Source: UBA1672 sp964352665
Lineage (GTDB): Bacteria; Pseudomonadota; Alphaproteobacteria; Micavibrionales; Micavibrionaceae
DNA: 64,000 nt
Reading direction: 5' to 3'
Assembly: GCA_964352665.1 (NCBI GenBank)
Contig: CAYGSJ010000003.1
Coordinates: forward strand, 62,001-126,000
The translations under genes and the position numbers were made by a program. Below, one piece after another: positions 16,703 through 24,827 of the stretch (positions are counted from its first letter, which is position 1; each line of letters opens with the position of its first letter). The notes under the pieces were generated by a model that saw only the letters and a program-made list of their open reading frames with translations, ran no database searches and had not been told where the DNA came from.

Positions 16703-17266
16703 TCAAAGCTTTTCAATCACGATATTTTCATTGGTGTAAACGCAGATATCTGCAGCAATTTTCATGGCTTTTTTGGCAATTTCTTCTGCGCTCAATTTTT
16801 GATCATACAAGGCCCGCGCTGCCGCTAAAGCGTAATTCCCGCCCGAACCAATGCCGATCACGCCGTCTTGCGGCTCGACCACATCACCATTTCCGGTCAG
16901 AATCAAAGACGTTTCCTTGTCCGCAACTGCCATTAATGCTTCAAGACGACGCAAATATTTATCCGTGCGCCAATCCTTTGCCAATTCTACACAAGCGCGC
17001 GTTAACTGTCCCGGATGTGCGTCCAATTTACTTTCCAGACGCTCGAACAACGTAAACGCATCGGCCGTTGATCCGGCAAAGCCCGCAATAATGTCATTAT
17101 CACGGCCAAGCCTGCGTACTTTACGGGCATTATCCTTTAAGACCGTCTGTCCCATAGAGACTTGACCGTCCCCCGCAATCACAACATCCTTGCCCTTGCG
17201 AACGGAAATAATGGTAGTGCCGCGCCATAATTGCGCATTGGCATAGTCTTGTGCTTCATAAGTCAT
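16703..17266 (-). CDS. hslV: HslV, peptidase subunit of the HslUV protease
   Basis: Threonine peptidase of the proteasome-like HslUV complex. 187 residues, with the catalytic Thr expected at residue 17 in RGTTIISVRKG after removal of a 16-residue leader. AGDGQVSMGQTVLKDNARKV and the GIGSGGNYALAAARALYD segment are characteristic. hslU lies further left on the same strand but is separated by terC and the 16337 gene, so co-transcription would need read-through against two opposed genes. Confidence 0.97.
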   Translation of the reverse strand: MTYEAQDYANAQLWRGTTIISVRKGKDVVIAGDGQVSMGQTVLKDNARKVRRLGRDNDIIAGFAGSTADAFTLFERLESKLDAHPGQLTRACVELAKDWRTDKYLRRLEALMAVADKETSLILTGNGDVVEPQDGVIGIGSGGNYALAAARALYDQKLSAEEIAKKAMKIAADICVYTNENIVIEKL

Positions 17267-17357
17267 AGGTCAGATATGATCGTCTCGACAATAAAAAGTC
17301 AAGTCACTCTTGCCGGATTTAATAATAAGTCGTAGAAGTTGGAAAAGGAGAACCACA

Positions 17358-17963
17358 ATGCAAATCATCGGATCACAAGTCAGCCCCTTTGTTCGGATTG
17401 TCCGTATCGCATGCGAGGAACTAGGGTTCCCTTACGAACTTGTCGAAACAGGCTCCTTTGCAACGATGAGCGAAGAAGATGCGACACTCATCAATACCAA
17501 TAACCCGCTTATGAAAGTGCCCATTCTCAGTGATGGCGATAACCGCATTATCGACTCCCGCATTATCGTCAATTACCTGATTAAAAAGGCCGCAAACGAC
17601 GTGCCCCCAGACTTTAACACCGCTCTTGACGATGAAGCCGAAAACCTGATTTCTATTATCATGGGCACTGCCGATGCCGCGCTTTTATGCTTCTTATTCG
17701 GAAAAACCACAGATCTGGACCCGAATGAAGGCTATTTGAAGCGTTCTATGACCCGCATCCAGAAAAGTCTTGCCTATCTGAATGACCATAAAACGCTGGG
17801 CAATACCTTTGGCCCTGCTGAAATCATGCTTATTTCAGTGCTTGGATGGTTCAAAAAGCGCGAAATTTGTGATCTCTCGACCTACCAGAACCTATTGAAA
17901 ATCTGCGAAAAATACGAAAATCGTGACTCCATTGTCAAAACCCGTATCCCTGAAACGGCATAA
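17358..17963 (+). CDS. Glutathione S-transferase-like protein
   Basis: 201 residues from ATG 17358, which has AAGGAG 8 nt upstream; the open frame from 17310 is rejected. Residues 1-75 are a thioredoxin-fold GST N-domain with SQVSPFVRIVRIAC, the cis-proline motif MKVPIL and a D-S-R-I-I sequence in place of the usual glutathione-binding E-S-R-A-I. The all-helical C-domain is short and divergent. A serine sits where Cys- or Tyr-type GSTs have their catalytic residue. The substrate is unknown. Lies upstream of hisB in the same direction. Confidence 0.85.
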   Translation: MQIIGSQVSPFVRIVRIACEELGFPYELVETGSFATMSEEDATLINTNNPLMKVPILSDGDNRIIDSRIIVNYLIKKAANDVPPDFNTALDDEAENLISIIMGTADAALLCFLFGKTTDLDPNEGYLKRSMTRIQKSLAYLNDHKTLGNTFGPAEIMLISVLGWFKKREICDLSTYQNLLKICEKYENRDSIVKTRIPETA

Positions 17964-17990
17964 ATCTTGAATAGTAAGATTTTGGTAAGT

Positions 17991-18019
17991 TTTACAGCGT
18001 AAAGTTTTCAGTGTATAAG
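17991..18019 (+). promoter_or_regulatory. Probable promoter of hisB
   Basis: TTTACA (17991-17996), 17-bp spacer, TATAAG (18014-18019), 34 bp before the hisB ATG. A GGACGTCC palindrome directly follows the -10 box. Confidence 0.5.
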
Positions 18020-18052
18020 GACGTCCGTCTTTTGAATTAAGGGAAAAGCAAG

Positions 18053-18646
18053 ATGAGCAGGCGCACGGGTAAGGTATCGCGCAAGACCAATGAAACCGCG
18101 ATCCAGATTGATATCAATCTGGACGGAACAGGCAAGGCCGACATGAACACCGGTATTGGCTTTTTTGACCATATGCTCGATCAGCTCGCTAAACACTCCC
18201 TAATTGACATGAAAATCAAATGCGACGGTGATCTACACATCGACTCGCACCACTCCGTTGAAGATACGGGCATCGCGCTGGGGCAGGCATTAAAAGAAGC
18301 CATCGGCGATAAAAAAGGCATCCGTCGCTACGGTCATTTTGATCTGGTGATGGACGAGGCCCGCGCTTCTGTATCGCTTGATTTTTCAAACCGTTCCTAT
18401 CTGGTATGGGATGTGAATTTCACGCAGGATCGCCTCGGCGATATGGATACAGAACTTTTCCGTGAATTCTTTCAGGCACTGGCCGGAGCAGGGGGCATAA
18501 CCCTTCACGTGAGCCAGCTTGCCGGATTTAATAATCATCACATTATCGAAAGCATTTTCAAGGCCTGTGCAAAAGCCATGCGCATGGCGGTGGAAATAGA
18601 CCCGCGCGCGGCTGACCAACTGCCAAGCACAAAAGGTGCACTTTAA
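18053..18646 (+). CDS. hisB: Imidazoleglycerol-phosphate dehydratase
   Basis: Sixth step of histidine synthesis: imidazole glycerol phosphate to imidazole acetol phosphate. Monofunctional 197-residue form. The manganese-binding motifs are present: DSHHSVED at 64-71 and FNNHHIIESIFKACAKAMR in the second half, which reflects the internal duplication, plus GFFDHMLDQLAKHS. In related bacteria hisB leads a hisBHAFE operon; here it is followed at once by a convergent gene, so it appears to be transcribed alone. Confidence 0.97.
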   Translation: MSRRTGKVSRKTNETAIQIDINLDGTGKADMNTGIGFFDHMLDQLAKHSLIDMKIKCDGDLHIDSHHSVEDTGIALGQALKEAIGDKKGIRRYGHFDLVMDEARASVSLDFSNRSYLVWDVNFTQDRLGDMDTELFREFFQALAGAGGITLHVSQLAGFNNHHIIESIFKACAKAMRMAVEIDPRAADQLPSTKGAL

Positions 18647-19281
18647 GAACTGGGCTCTGGAAATTCAGGCGATAATTCTGGAATAAATTTCCAGCTTCCG
18701 TCAGGATCATCCCCGTCAAAATCAAGATCAAGAATAACCCCGAAATTTGCGGCCAAATGCCCTGCTTCTTCATGATAACCCGCCAGTTTTTCTAAAAAAT
18801 CAGGGGACATTGCACTACTCCTAAAGACAGACTCTGTGCCTGCATTTTCTGAATCATAATACAGACTCAAAATCGCGATATGTGATCCTTGTCGCGCGGC
18901 TTTAACCAAATATTCAAGATGCTTATCAAAATCACGCTCCAAACCATAGGATTGATCATGATAGGCCTGCGATAACGCATATTGTGCCTTGCGATCTCCA
19001 GCATCGGCTTCTCTGATTAACTGTTCTCTGATCTGGGCATTTTCGTCGTCCAAATCAACACCGCGCGCTGCTGCCAGCTCTTTGATTTCCGGTAAATATC
19101 CGGCAAACACTTCGTCAACCTCGCGTACAACACTTGTCCCTTGATCCAAATGACGTTGCGCCTTGGTTGCGTGTCTGAACATTTGATGCAAAAATCCGCC
19201 CTTTCCGGCCTTAACATCGGCTCTTATGCGCTGCATAAGACCATCCGCCAAAAGTTTTGCATCTTTCAGGCTATCACTCAT
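18643..19281 (-). CDS. Sel1-like repeat protein
   Basis: 212 residues from ATG 19281 (the frame also has GTG at 19293, less well placed). A helical N-terminal half (about 1-95) is followed by at least one Sel1/TPR-like unit, ADAGDRKAQYALSQAYHD then LEYLVKAARQGSHIAILSLY. This carries the A-A-x-x-G-x-x-x-A spacing of Sel1 repeats. The end is acidic and proline-rich (PELSPEFPEPSS). Sel1 proteins are protein-interaction scaffolds. It is the most downstream of five small Sel1-like genes reading leftward between hisB and hisD. Confidence 0.7.
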   Translation of the reverse strand: MSDSLKDAKLLADGLMQRIRADVKAGKGGFLHQMFRHATKAQRHLDQGTSVVREVDEVFAGYLPEIKELAAARGVDLDDENAQIREQLIREADAGDRKAQYALSQAYHDQSYGLERDFDKHLEYLVKAARQGSHIAILSLYYDSENAGTESVFRSSAMSPDFLEKLAGYHEEAGHLAANFGVILDLDFDGDDPDGSWKFIPELSPEFPEPSS

Positions 19282-19348
19282 GCTAAACCGCACCCCTTTT
19301 TGTTGGATTACTCGTTTTATAAAATATCAGGATTAGGTATATAAAGAA

Positions 19349-19639
19349 TTAACCTGGAACATTCTCTGCAGAAGCAGGCGCAATGCGCGGCTCACCTAGT
19401 TCTTCCAGCTTGTCGATCGCAAGCTGGTGCCCTCTTGACGCTGCTTTTCTGAGATAGGTCAGGGCGGATTTATAATCCGGATCAGTCCCTACACCGTCCA
19501 ATAGACGGGAAGCATACTCAAACTGAACATCAGGGTTTTGACCAAAGATTGCCTGCTCGGCAATTCTGGCCGTGTCACTCATATCCCCAAGCGTAGCTAA
19601 AACTCTGCCTACAGCCGAAAAAGCGCGCTTTAATACCAT
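19349..19639 (-). CDS. Small Sel1-like repeat protein
   Basis: 96 residues. One clear Sel1 unit: NPDVQFEYASRLLDGVGTDP, then YKSALTYLRKAASRGHQLAI, matching the family pattern of tyrosine, small residues and A-A-x-x-G-H. Preceded by a short basic N-terminus and followed by a proline-rich acidic tail ending ENVPG. Lies between two other Sel1-like genes, gaps 67 and 25 bp, so probably co-transcribed with them. No signal peptide. Confidence 0.75.
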   Translation of the reverse strand: MVLKRAFSAVGRVLATLGDMSDTARIAEQAIFGQNPDVQFEYASRLLDGVGTDPDYKSALTYLRKAASRGHQLAIDKLEELGEPRIAPASAENVPG

Positions 19640-19664
19640 AGTGAACTCCTAATTATTACGTTTT

Positions 19665-20063
19665 TTATAAATCCAGCGCGGCCAACGACGCCCGCATCTC
19701 AACAGTAATTTCTTCTTCCGGTATTTCGGCATGATGCATGCGCACATAATCCAGCGCTTCATCGATATACCCAGCGCGGGTTTCTGTATCCGGGCTTGTA
19801 TCTCCCATGGCACGCGCATGAACGGCTTTTAATGCTTCTAGATAAAGGAGCTCTATCGCCTCTTCATGTCCATCATGTGCTGCCAGCGCGATCCAGGTCA
19901 TGCCTGTATCTACCTCTATTTCTACCCCTTGGTCTGCATCACCATAAAGATAGGTTTGTCCAATCAAAAATTGTGCGTTGTTATCGCCGTCATCCGCCAT
20001 CTCACGCAGTGTTGGCTCTTCTAATTCGTCTGCCGCATTTGCAAATTCTGTTTCATAACTCAT
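19665..20063 (-). CDS. Small acidic Sel1-like repeat protein
   Basis: 132 residues, very acidic. The Sel1-like part is MADDGDNNAQFLIGQTYLYG followed by MTWIALAAHDGHEEAIELLY, with the repeat's Ala, Gly and aromatic spacing. The C-terminal 45 residues are an additional helical segment rich in Glu. A member of the five-gene Sel1 array; the partner or target is unknown. Confidence 0.72.
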   Translation of the reverse strand: MSYETEFANAADELEEPTLREMADDGDNNAQFLIGQTYLYGDADQGVEIEVDTGMTWIALAAHDGHEEAIELLYLEALKAVHARAMGDTSPDTETRAGYIDEALDYVRMHHAEIPEEEITVEMRASLAALDL

Positions 20064-20100
20064 TTTATCAACCCTTTTTCACTCTAGTCTTCCATATTAT

Positions 20101-20397
20101 TTACGGTACATTTTCATCTGTTATTACCGCACCCGCCTCTAAAACAGGTGCTTCTGCTAGATCCTTAAGAACTGTAACAGCACGTGCCTCCCCATTATCT
20201 GCTGCTAATCTAAGCCAATACAGCGCCTCGTCTTCGCTTTTGTTATGCCCGTGGGTTCCCTGTAAAGAACGCATGCCCGCATGGTATTGAGCCGCCGGAT
20301 TACCCTCATCTGCTGCAACCAGCATCTCGGAATGCTCAATGCCCTCTAAAAAATCGTCCCATATACGCCCCAACGGCTTGAATATTTTTGATAACAT
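20101..20397 (-). CDS. Small Sel1-like repeat protein
   Basis: 98 residues, ATG 20397 preceded by AAGGA. Begins with an amphipathic basic helix (MLSKIFKPLGRIWDDFLEGI). One Sel1 unit follows: ADEGNPAAQYHAGMRSLQG, then EALYWLRLAADNGEARAVTV, the closest to consensus in this array. The tail ends DENVP, resembling the ENVPG end of the 19349 gene. Part of the leftward array. Confidence 0.77.
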   Translation of the reverse strand: MLSKIFKPLGRIWDDFLEGIEHSEMLVAADEGNPAAQYHAGMRSLQGTHGHNKSEDEALYWLRLAADNGEARAVTVLKDLAEAPVLEAGAVITDENVP

Positions 20398-20444
20398 TAT
20401 TTTTCCTTACTGATAAAATTTAAACTTACGTAACCCTTTGATTC

Positions 20445-20860
20445 CTAATGCAAATCAAGTCCTTCATGTGCGGGTTGATCCGGATCTTCGTCGGGCTCAT
20501 CTTGCGTTAAATCTAATCCACGCTCGTTAGCCTGCTCCACCGCTCCACCGCCACATCGCCATACTCAATGATTTTTTTTAGAGCAGACGGATGAAAACTG
20601 TAGAGCTTACTGCCATTTTGCAACACCTCTTGGGCTCTAAGGCTAAGCTTATATAAGTCTCGGATTGCGGCTTCATGACCCTGTGCTACAGCTTTTCTGT
20701 ACCATTCGGCCGCAGAAACCCAATCGGATGGCTCATCTTCGGGATCATGCCCTCTCATTTCAAAAAGCAAACCATATTCGTACTGTGCGTCCGCATCTCC
20801 GCGCTCTGCAAGTGCAGCGAGTTTATCTAACGGCATTTCCTCATATTTAAATGTATACAT
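20445..20860 (-). CDS. Sel1-like repeat protein truncated by an 8-bp tandem duplication (current stop at 20513)
   Basis: As read, the frame from ATG 20860 ends at 20513 and gives 115 residues with a Sel1-like unit (ALAERGDADAQYEYGLLFEM, then AAEWYRKAVAQGHEAAIRDL). Just before the stop the 8-bp unit CTCCACCG is present twice in tandem (20535-20550). Removing one copy restores an open frame through EQANERGLDLTQDEPD to a TAG at 20445-20447, adding an acidic tail like those of neighbouring genes. The natural protein was probably about 135 residues. The current product instead ends in WSRLTSVD. It may be a recent mutation, a phase-variable site or an assembly error. Confidence 0.7.
20535..20550. 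repeat. 8-bp perfect tandem duplication causing a frameshift
   Basis: CTCCACCG at 20535-20542 is repeated at 20543-20550. Eight is not a multiple of three, so the extra copy shifts the reading frame near the 3' end of the Sel1-like gene described at 20445-20860. Confidence 0.95.
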
Positions 20861-20956
20861 TATCGGTCCTTATTCATTTGTCTTTTGTTACTTTATTCTT
20901 CTCTATCCGTTAAAGAGTTCCGTAAATTACAAAAAACAAAAAAATAATGCAAGTTT

Positions 20957-22270
20957 TTAAACCTTTCGACGGCTTAGAGCCTCGCCATGGGCCGGAAAAC
21001 CTTCATAATCCGTCATGGTTAGCACAGAATCCTTTAATCCTGTAAATCCCTGACTATCACAGCGGGATATCGAGGTGCGCTTCAAGAAATCCCAAACAGA
21101 GGTACAGGAATATGTGTGCGCCCATCCCCCAGTCGGCAAAACATGGTTCACACCAATCCCGTAATTACCAAGCGAGGAGGGCGTGTATTCTCCAATCAGA
21201 ATCTCTCCGGCATGTTTCAGATTATCCAGATATTGCTCCCCGTTTTTCACCTTCAGGTGTAGATGTTCCGGCGCATATTCATTGGCAACGGCAATCGACT
21301 CTTCCAGACTGCCCGTCAATATAATCCCGCCATAGCTTTTTTCTCCGCCAGCCATAACATGTTCGCAAATCTCTCTGTGCGGTTCGGGCAAACTGTTAAT
21401 CACAGCAGGCATATGCTCTCTCACATACTCCGCCAGTTTCATGTCATGCGTCACCAAAAGCGCGGCTGAATCTTTACCGTGTTCGGCTTCATTCAGAATA
21501 TCCAGAATCGTGTTATCGGGATCGGCTGTTTCATCCGCCAGAACAATAGACTCGGATGGGCCGGCCGGCATGCCCGGGTCCATGATATCCGATAACATTC
21601 GCTTGGCTGCGGCAACATACGAACTCCCCGGCCCCAGAACCTTTTTAACCTTCGGCACGGTTTCCGTCCCGTAAGCAAGCGCGGCAATGCCCTGCGCGCC
21701 TCCGCATTTATAAACATTTTCGACCCCGCAAAGCTTGGCTGTAAATAATGTCGCATCATCCACCGATCCATCCTGCGTAGGCGGCGTCACAACCGCAATA
21801 TTTTTAACCCCCGCAATCACCGCCGGCACCGCCAGCATATAAAGAGCAGACGGAAACGCCCCCTTGCCACGCGGGACATAAAGCCCGACAGACTCAATTG
21901 CGCTGACCTGCTCTCCGGCCCAGACGCCTTTTTCCACTTCTACCATCCAGCGATCTTCAACACGCTTCATTTGCTCTTCGTGAAACAGGCGAACATTTTT
22001 TACGCAATGCCTGATCGCGTTTTTTAAATCATCGTCCAAAGCCACGTCTGCCGCCTCGAATTCCTTCGGGCTTGCCGTCAGGTTTTCAATCTCCGCATCT
22101 TCAAATTTTTTTGCATAGCGACGAAGGGCCTCATCTCCATGATACCGCACATCTTCAATGATCGGGCGCACAACCTCTTGCACAGAATCAATGTCGGCCT
22201 GCGCACGGCGGAATATCCGCTGCTTTATCTCTTCACTTGTTTCATCCCAGTGATAGAATGCAATTGTCAT
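20957..22270 (-). CDS. hisD: Histidinol dehydrogenase
   Basis: Last two steps of histidine synthesis, L-histidinol to L-histidine, NAD- and zinc-dependent. 437 residues, full length. Recognisable blocks are GLYVPRGKGAFPSALYML, VTPPTQDGSVDDATLFTAKL, GGAQGIAALAYGTETVPKV, GPGSSYVAAAKRML and AGPSESIVLADETADP, plus the zinc/substrate region EYAPEHLHLKV and GVNHVLPTGGWAHTYS. ATG 22270 follows AGAGGA. Divergent from hisH with a 64-bp gap. Confidence 0.97.
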   Translation of the reverse strand: MTIAFYHWDETSEEIKQRIFRRAQADIDSVQEVVRPIIEDVRYHGDEALRRYAKKFEDAEIENLTASPKEFEAADVALDDDLKNAIRHCVKNVRLFHEEQMKRVEDRWMVEVEKGVWAGEQVSAIESVGLYVPRGKGAFPSALYMLAVPAVIAGVKNIAVVTPPTQDGSVDDATLFTAKLCGVENVYKCGGAQGIAALAYGTETVPKVKKVLGPGSSYVAAAKRMLSDIMDPGMPAGPSESIVLADETADPDNTILDILNEAEHGKDSAALLVTHDMKLAEYVREHMPAVINSLPEPHREICEHVMAGGEKSYGGIILTGSLEESIAVANEYAPEHLHLKVKNGEQYLDNLKHAGEILIGEYTPSSLGNYGIGVNHVLPTGGWAHTYSCTSVWDFLKRTSISRCDSQGFTGLKDSVLTMTDYEGFPAHGEALSRRKV

Positions 22271-22334
22271 TCTTTTATCCTCTTAATGCCGCTTTCCCAT
22301 TGACAAATCCCACAGATACACGGAAAAACACCCT

Positions 22335-22994
22335 ATGGCAAAAGAAACTCTCATCATCATTGATTACGGCTCCGGCAATATACGCTCCGCAGCAAAGGCC
22401 TTCGAACATATTAATAAAGACATCAAAGTCAAAATAAGCAACAAGGCCAAAGATATTCTGAAGGCCGATCGAATTGTTCTTCCGGGGCAGGGCGCGTTCA
22501 GGGATTGTATGAAGAGCCTGAAAAATCTGGACGGCATGGTTGAGGCTCTTAATGAAGCTGTGCTTAAAAAAGGAACGCCTTTTTTGGGTATATGTGTCGG
22601 CATGCAACTCATGGCCACACGTGGTCTTGAGCACGGTATTACGGCCGGACTGAACTGGATTGACGGCGAAGTTATTCCGCTAAACCCCTCAGATGCCAAA
22701 CTAAAAATCCCCCATATGGGATGGAATGAACTGCGTTATCTCTCGGCAAATGACCAACAAGACAACCGTCACTTTGTGCTGCGCAATATAAAAACTTCAG
22801 AAAATTTTTATTTTGTTCACTCTTTTATGTTTCAATGTACATATAACCATCATTGCCTCGCACTCACAGAATATGGCGGCCTTATTCCTGCCATTGTTGG
22901 GCGTGATAATATGATAGGAGTTCAGTTTCATCCTGAGAAAAGTCATGAAGCCGGACTCAAATTGCTTTCTAATTTTCTGGACTGGAAACCTTGA
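22335..22994 (+). CDS. hisH: Imidazole glycerol phosphate synthase, glutamine amidotransferase subunit
   Basis: Class I glutaminase that supplies ammonia to HisF. 219 residues with nucleophile Cys87 in LGICVGMQL and the His-Glu pair near the C-terminus in GVQFHPEKSHE; YGSGNIRS at 11-18 is typical. hisA and hisF lie about 2.3 kb downstream on the same strand, with an acetyltransferase gene and small minus-strand genes between. No strong ribosome-binding site precedes the ATG. Confidence 0.97.
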   Translation: MAKETLIIIDYGSGNIRSAAKAFEHINKDIKVKISNKAKDILKADRIVLPGQGAFRDCMKSLKNLDGMVEALNEAVLKKGTPFLGICVGMQLMATRGLEHGITAGLNWIDGEVIPLNPSDAKLKIPHMGWNELRYLSANDQQDNRHFVLRNIKTSENFYFVHSFMFQCTYNHHCLALTEYGGLIPAIVGRDNMIGVQFHPEKSHEAGLKLLSNFLDWKP

Positions 22995-23040
22995 GTGATC
23001 GTCCTGCGAATGTTACAAAGCACATGAAGTGGAGCGAAAA

Positions 23041-23592
23041 ATGAGCGATAAAACAAATCTAAAACCTCTTGACCCTGTGCCGACTGTCGGGCTGCTACAG
23101 GAGTTCAGCCCGGGTGAGCTTAACGATCTGTGCGACGCCACAGACGAGGCCATTGAGGCTGGCGGCGGCTTTGGATGGGTTAAAATACCGCAACGCGAAA
23201 TCCTTGAGCGATACTGGCAAGGTGTTCTTGCTATGCCTGCACGCACATTGTTCGTTGCACGGCTTGATGGCGTCATCTGCGGCAGTTGCCAACTTATGAA
23301 ACCTCCTTTCAATAACGAAGCACAAAGTTTTTCAGTCCAACTCATGTCAAACTTTATCGCGCCATGGGCGCGTGGACACGGACTTGCAAAAATGCTGCTC
23401 GAAGCTGTAGAGGCTAATGCAAGAAAAGAAGGGTACGAAGTTATCAATCTCGACATTCGTGAAACATTGAAGAGCGCGATAAAACTATACGAGGCCATGG
23501 GCTATGAGCGCATAGGCACGCATCCCCAATATGCAAAAGTTGATGGCGAGATCCTGAAGGGTCACTACTATTACAAAATTATAAAGAAATAG
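23041..23592 (+). CDS. GNAT-family N-acetyltransferase
   Basis: 183 residues from ATG 23041 (GGAG upstream); an in-frame GTG at 23029 is less likely. The C-terminal half has the acetyl-CoA-binding motif A in ARGHGLAKMLLEAVEANARK, followed by the beta strand VINLDIRETLKSAIKLYEAM and the GY-R-G ending typical of GNAT enzymes. The substrate is unknown. It sits 46 bp after hisH in the same direction and could share its transcript. Confidence 0.9.
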   Translation: MSDKTNLKPLDPVPTVGLLQEFSPGELNDLCDATDEAIEAGGGFGWVKIPQREILERYWQGVLAMPARTLFVARLDGVICGSCQLMKPPFNNEAQSFSVQLMSNFIAPWARGHGLAKMLLEAVEANARKEGYEVINLDIRETLKSAIKLYEAMGYERIGTHPQYAKVDGEILKGHYYYKIIKK

Positions 23593-23593
23593 G

Positions 23594-23776
23594 TTATCCG
23601 GGCACCGGCGTATCTTCATTTGGCTCTGCAGGCTGCGGCTTGGGCGTTAGGCTGTCCCCGTCATAGTCCGTGGCTAAGACTTCGCCCACAAGTCTTTTGG
23701 TTTCTTCCGCCCCCAGCTCGGCAAAAAATTGCGCCATCGGCTCCGTGTCTTCTAATCTTCTTGGTTTATCACCCAT
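23594..23776 (-). CDS. Very small hypothetical protein
   Basis: 60 residues starting MGDKPRRLEDTEPMAQFFAE, with AGGAG 8 nt before the ATG, so it is likely translated. A short amphipathic helix (AQFFAELGAEETKRLVGEVL) is followed by a proline- and acid-rich tail ending NEDTPVPG. The stop is one base from the acetyltransferase stop. Part of a row of five small leftward genes between hisH and hisA. Function unknown. Confidence 0.6.
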   Translation of the reverse strand: MGDKPRRLEDTEPMAQFFAELGAEETKRLVGEVLATDYDGDSLTPKPQPAEPNEDTPVPG

Positions 23777-23800
23777 TTTAAACTCCTGTAAAAACTTTAT

Positions 23801-24013
23801 TTACCCTAAATCCTTAGTCTCAATATATCCAAGGTTTCCGGTATTATGTTGCGCTGAGCCGTGAGGTGCGCCTGCATGAAAATCGGTTGCCGTTCTTAGA
23901 GCATTTCTAGGCTGCGTTGGAAATGGAAACTCCGCATCTACGGAAGCAGTTCCTGACTTCTCTCCAAATTGACCACATAATGCTTCTGCCACACTATCTT
24001 TATCTGCACCCAT
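23801..24013 (-). CDS. Very small hypothetical protein
   Basis: 70 residues, ATG 24013 behind a strong AAGGAG. The composition is polar with little hydrophobic core (FPFPTQPRNALRTATDFHAG), so it may be largely unstructured. No Cys pair beyond a single Cys, no signal peptide. Lies 24 bp upstream of the 23594 gene in the same direction, probably co-transcribed. Function unknown. Confidence 0.5.
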   Translation of the reverse strand: MGADKDSVAEALCGQFGEKSGTASVDAEFPFPTQPRNALRTATDFHAGAPHGSAQHNTGNLGYIETKDLG

Positions 24014-24096
24014 TTTCTTGCTCCTTTTATTAACAATTCATGTCATTTATTTTCAAGGACACTACATATTTTATAAATTTGTGTCAAATTTGATTA

Positions 24097-24405
24097 CTAC
24101 TCCGCGGATGGTTCGTCTGGTGATACACCATGCTTGGCTTGTCCGGTTTTTTCCAAAATAGCGCGAATATTATCGGGCAATCCTTCTCTTGCTGCCAGCA
24201 CCCTCCTCACTTCGGGATTAGGATGCGTAGCGAGTATTTCCAGCTTTGCAAGCCTCTGCCGACCTGCAACGTCTTTTCCTAACGGCCCAAGCTCTGCCCC
24301 GCGCGCAATACCGACCACCAAATCTTCTGGCTCGGTATTAAGGATAGCCATCTGCGCGGTAAATGCCGCAACAAGCTCATCCTCTGTATATTTTTTACGT
24401 GCCAT
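24097..24405 (-). CDS. Small helical repeat protein (HEAT/LRV-like), paralogue 1
   Basis: 102 residues. A helical unit, LAKLEILATHPNPEVRRVLA then AREGLPDNIRAILEKTG, looks like one turn of the leucine-rich-variant or HEAT-type repeats common in Alphaproteobacteria. The same V-R-R-x-L-A...I-L pattern recurs in the next two genes (24426 and 24828). The tail is acidic (SPDEPSAE). First residues MARKKYTEDELVAAFTAQMA are helical. Unknown function; likely a protein-binding module. Confidence 0.62.
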   Translation of the reverse strand: MARKKYTEDELVAAFTAQMAILNTEPEDLVVGIARGAELGPLGKDVAGRQRLAKLEILATHPNPEVRRVLAAREGLPDNIRAILEKTGQAKHGVSPDEPSAE

Positions 24406-24425
24406 GATTTGAATTACCTAAGCCT

Positions 24426-24770
24426 TTAGCCCGGCCCATCTCCCAAACCTTCAGGTGCCTGTAAAGACGCCTCCGTCTCGGCCAGAATTTTGCGCACCTC
24501 ACCGGTAGCATCCGGTCTGGCCGCGACAACAGCCCTAACGCGCTCATCATAGTGCCCCGCCAGTGTCTCCAATACAGCATTACGCTGCATGGCCCGTTCG
24601 GGCGTTTCAGCTTCCGCATACTGCCAGTTCTGAGTCAACATACGAATAACCGCATCAGGATCATATTGCTTCAGCGATTGTATACCGTACCTGAACGCAC
24701 GCTCATCACGCACTAGAGCGTTACGCGCGGCCCTTCTTTGTTTTTGTTCAAAATCACTACTAACCACCAC
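24426..24770 (-). CDS. Small helical repeat protein (HEAT/LRV-like), paralogue 2
   Basis: 114 residues. The segment VLETLAGHYDERVRAVVAAR followed by PDATGEVRKILAETE aligns by eye with the repeat of the 24097 gene (V-R-x-V-V/L-A ... I-L). The N-terminal half is Arg/Ala-rich and helical (EQKQRRAARNALVRDERAFR). The tail is Gly/Pro-rich (APEGLGDGPG). The stop is 20 bp before the 24097 start. A TTATCCGCGGATAA palindrome lies upstream of its ATG. Confidence 0.6.
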   Translation of the reverse strand: MVVSSDFEQKQRRAARNALVRDERAFRYGIQSLKQYDPDAVIRMLTQNWQYAEAETPERAMQRNAVLETLAGHYDERVRAVVAARPDATGEVRKILAETEASLQAPEGLGDGPG

Positions 24771-24791
24771 CCTGTTTCCTTCTTTTTACTG

Positions 24792-24805
24792 TTATCCGCG
24801 GATAA
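24792..24805. repeat. Perfect 14-bp palindrome upstream of the 24426 gene
   Basis: TTATCCGCGGATAA, centred on CCGCGG, 22-35 bp upstream of the 24770 start codon and downstream of the 24828 stop codon. It could be an operator or an intercistronic RNA stem. Confidence 0.6.
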
Positions 24806-24827
24806 TACAGAAAATCATATTCTTTTG

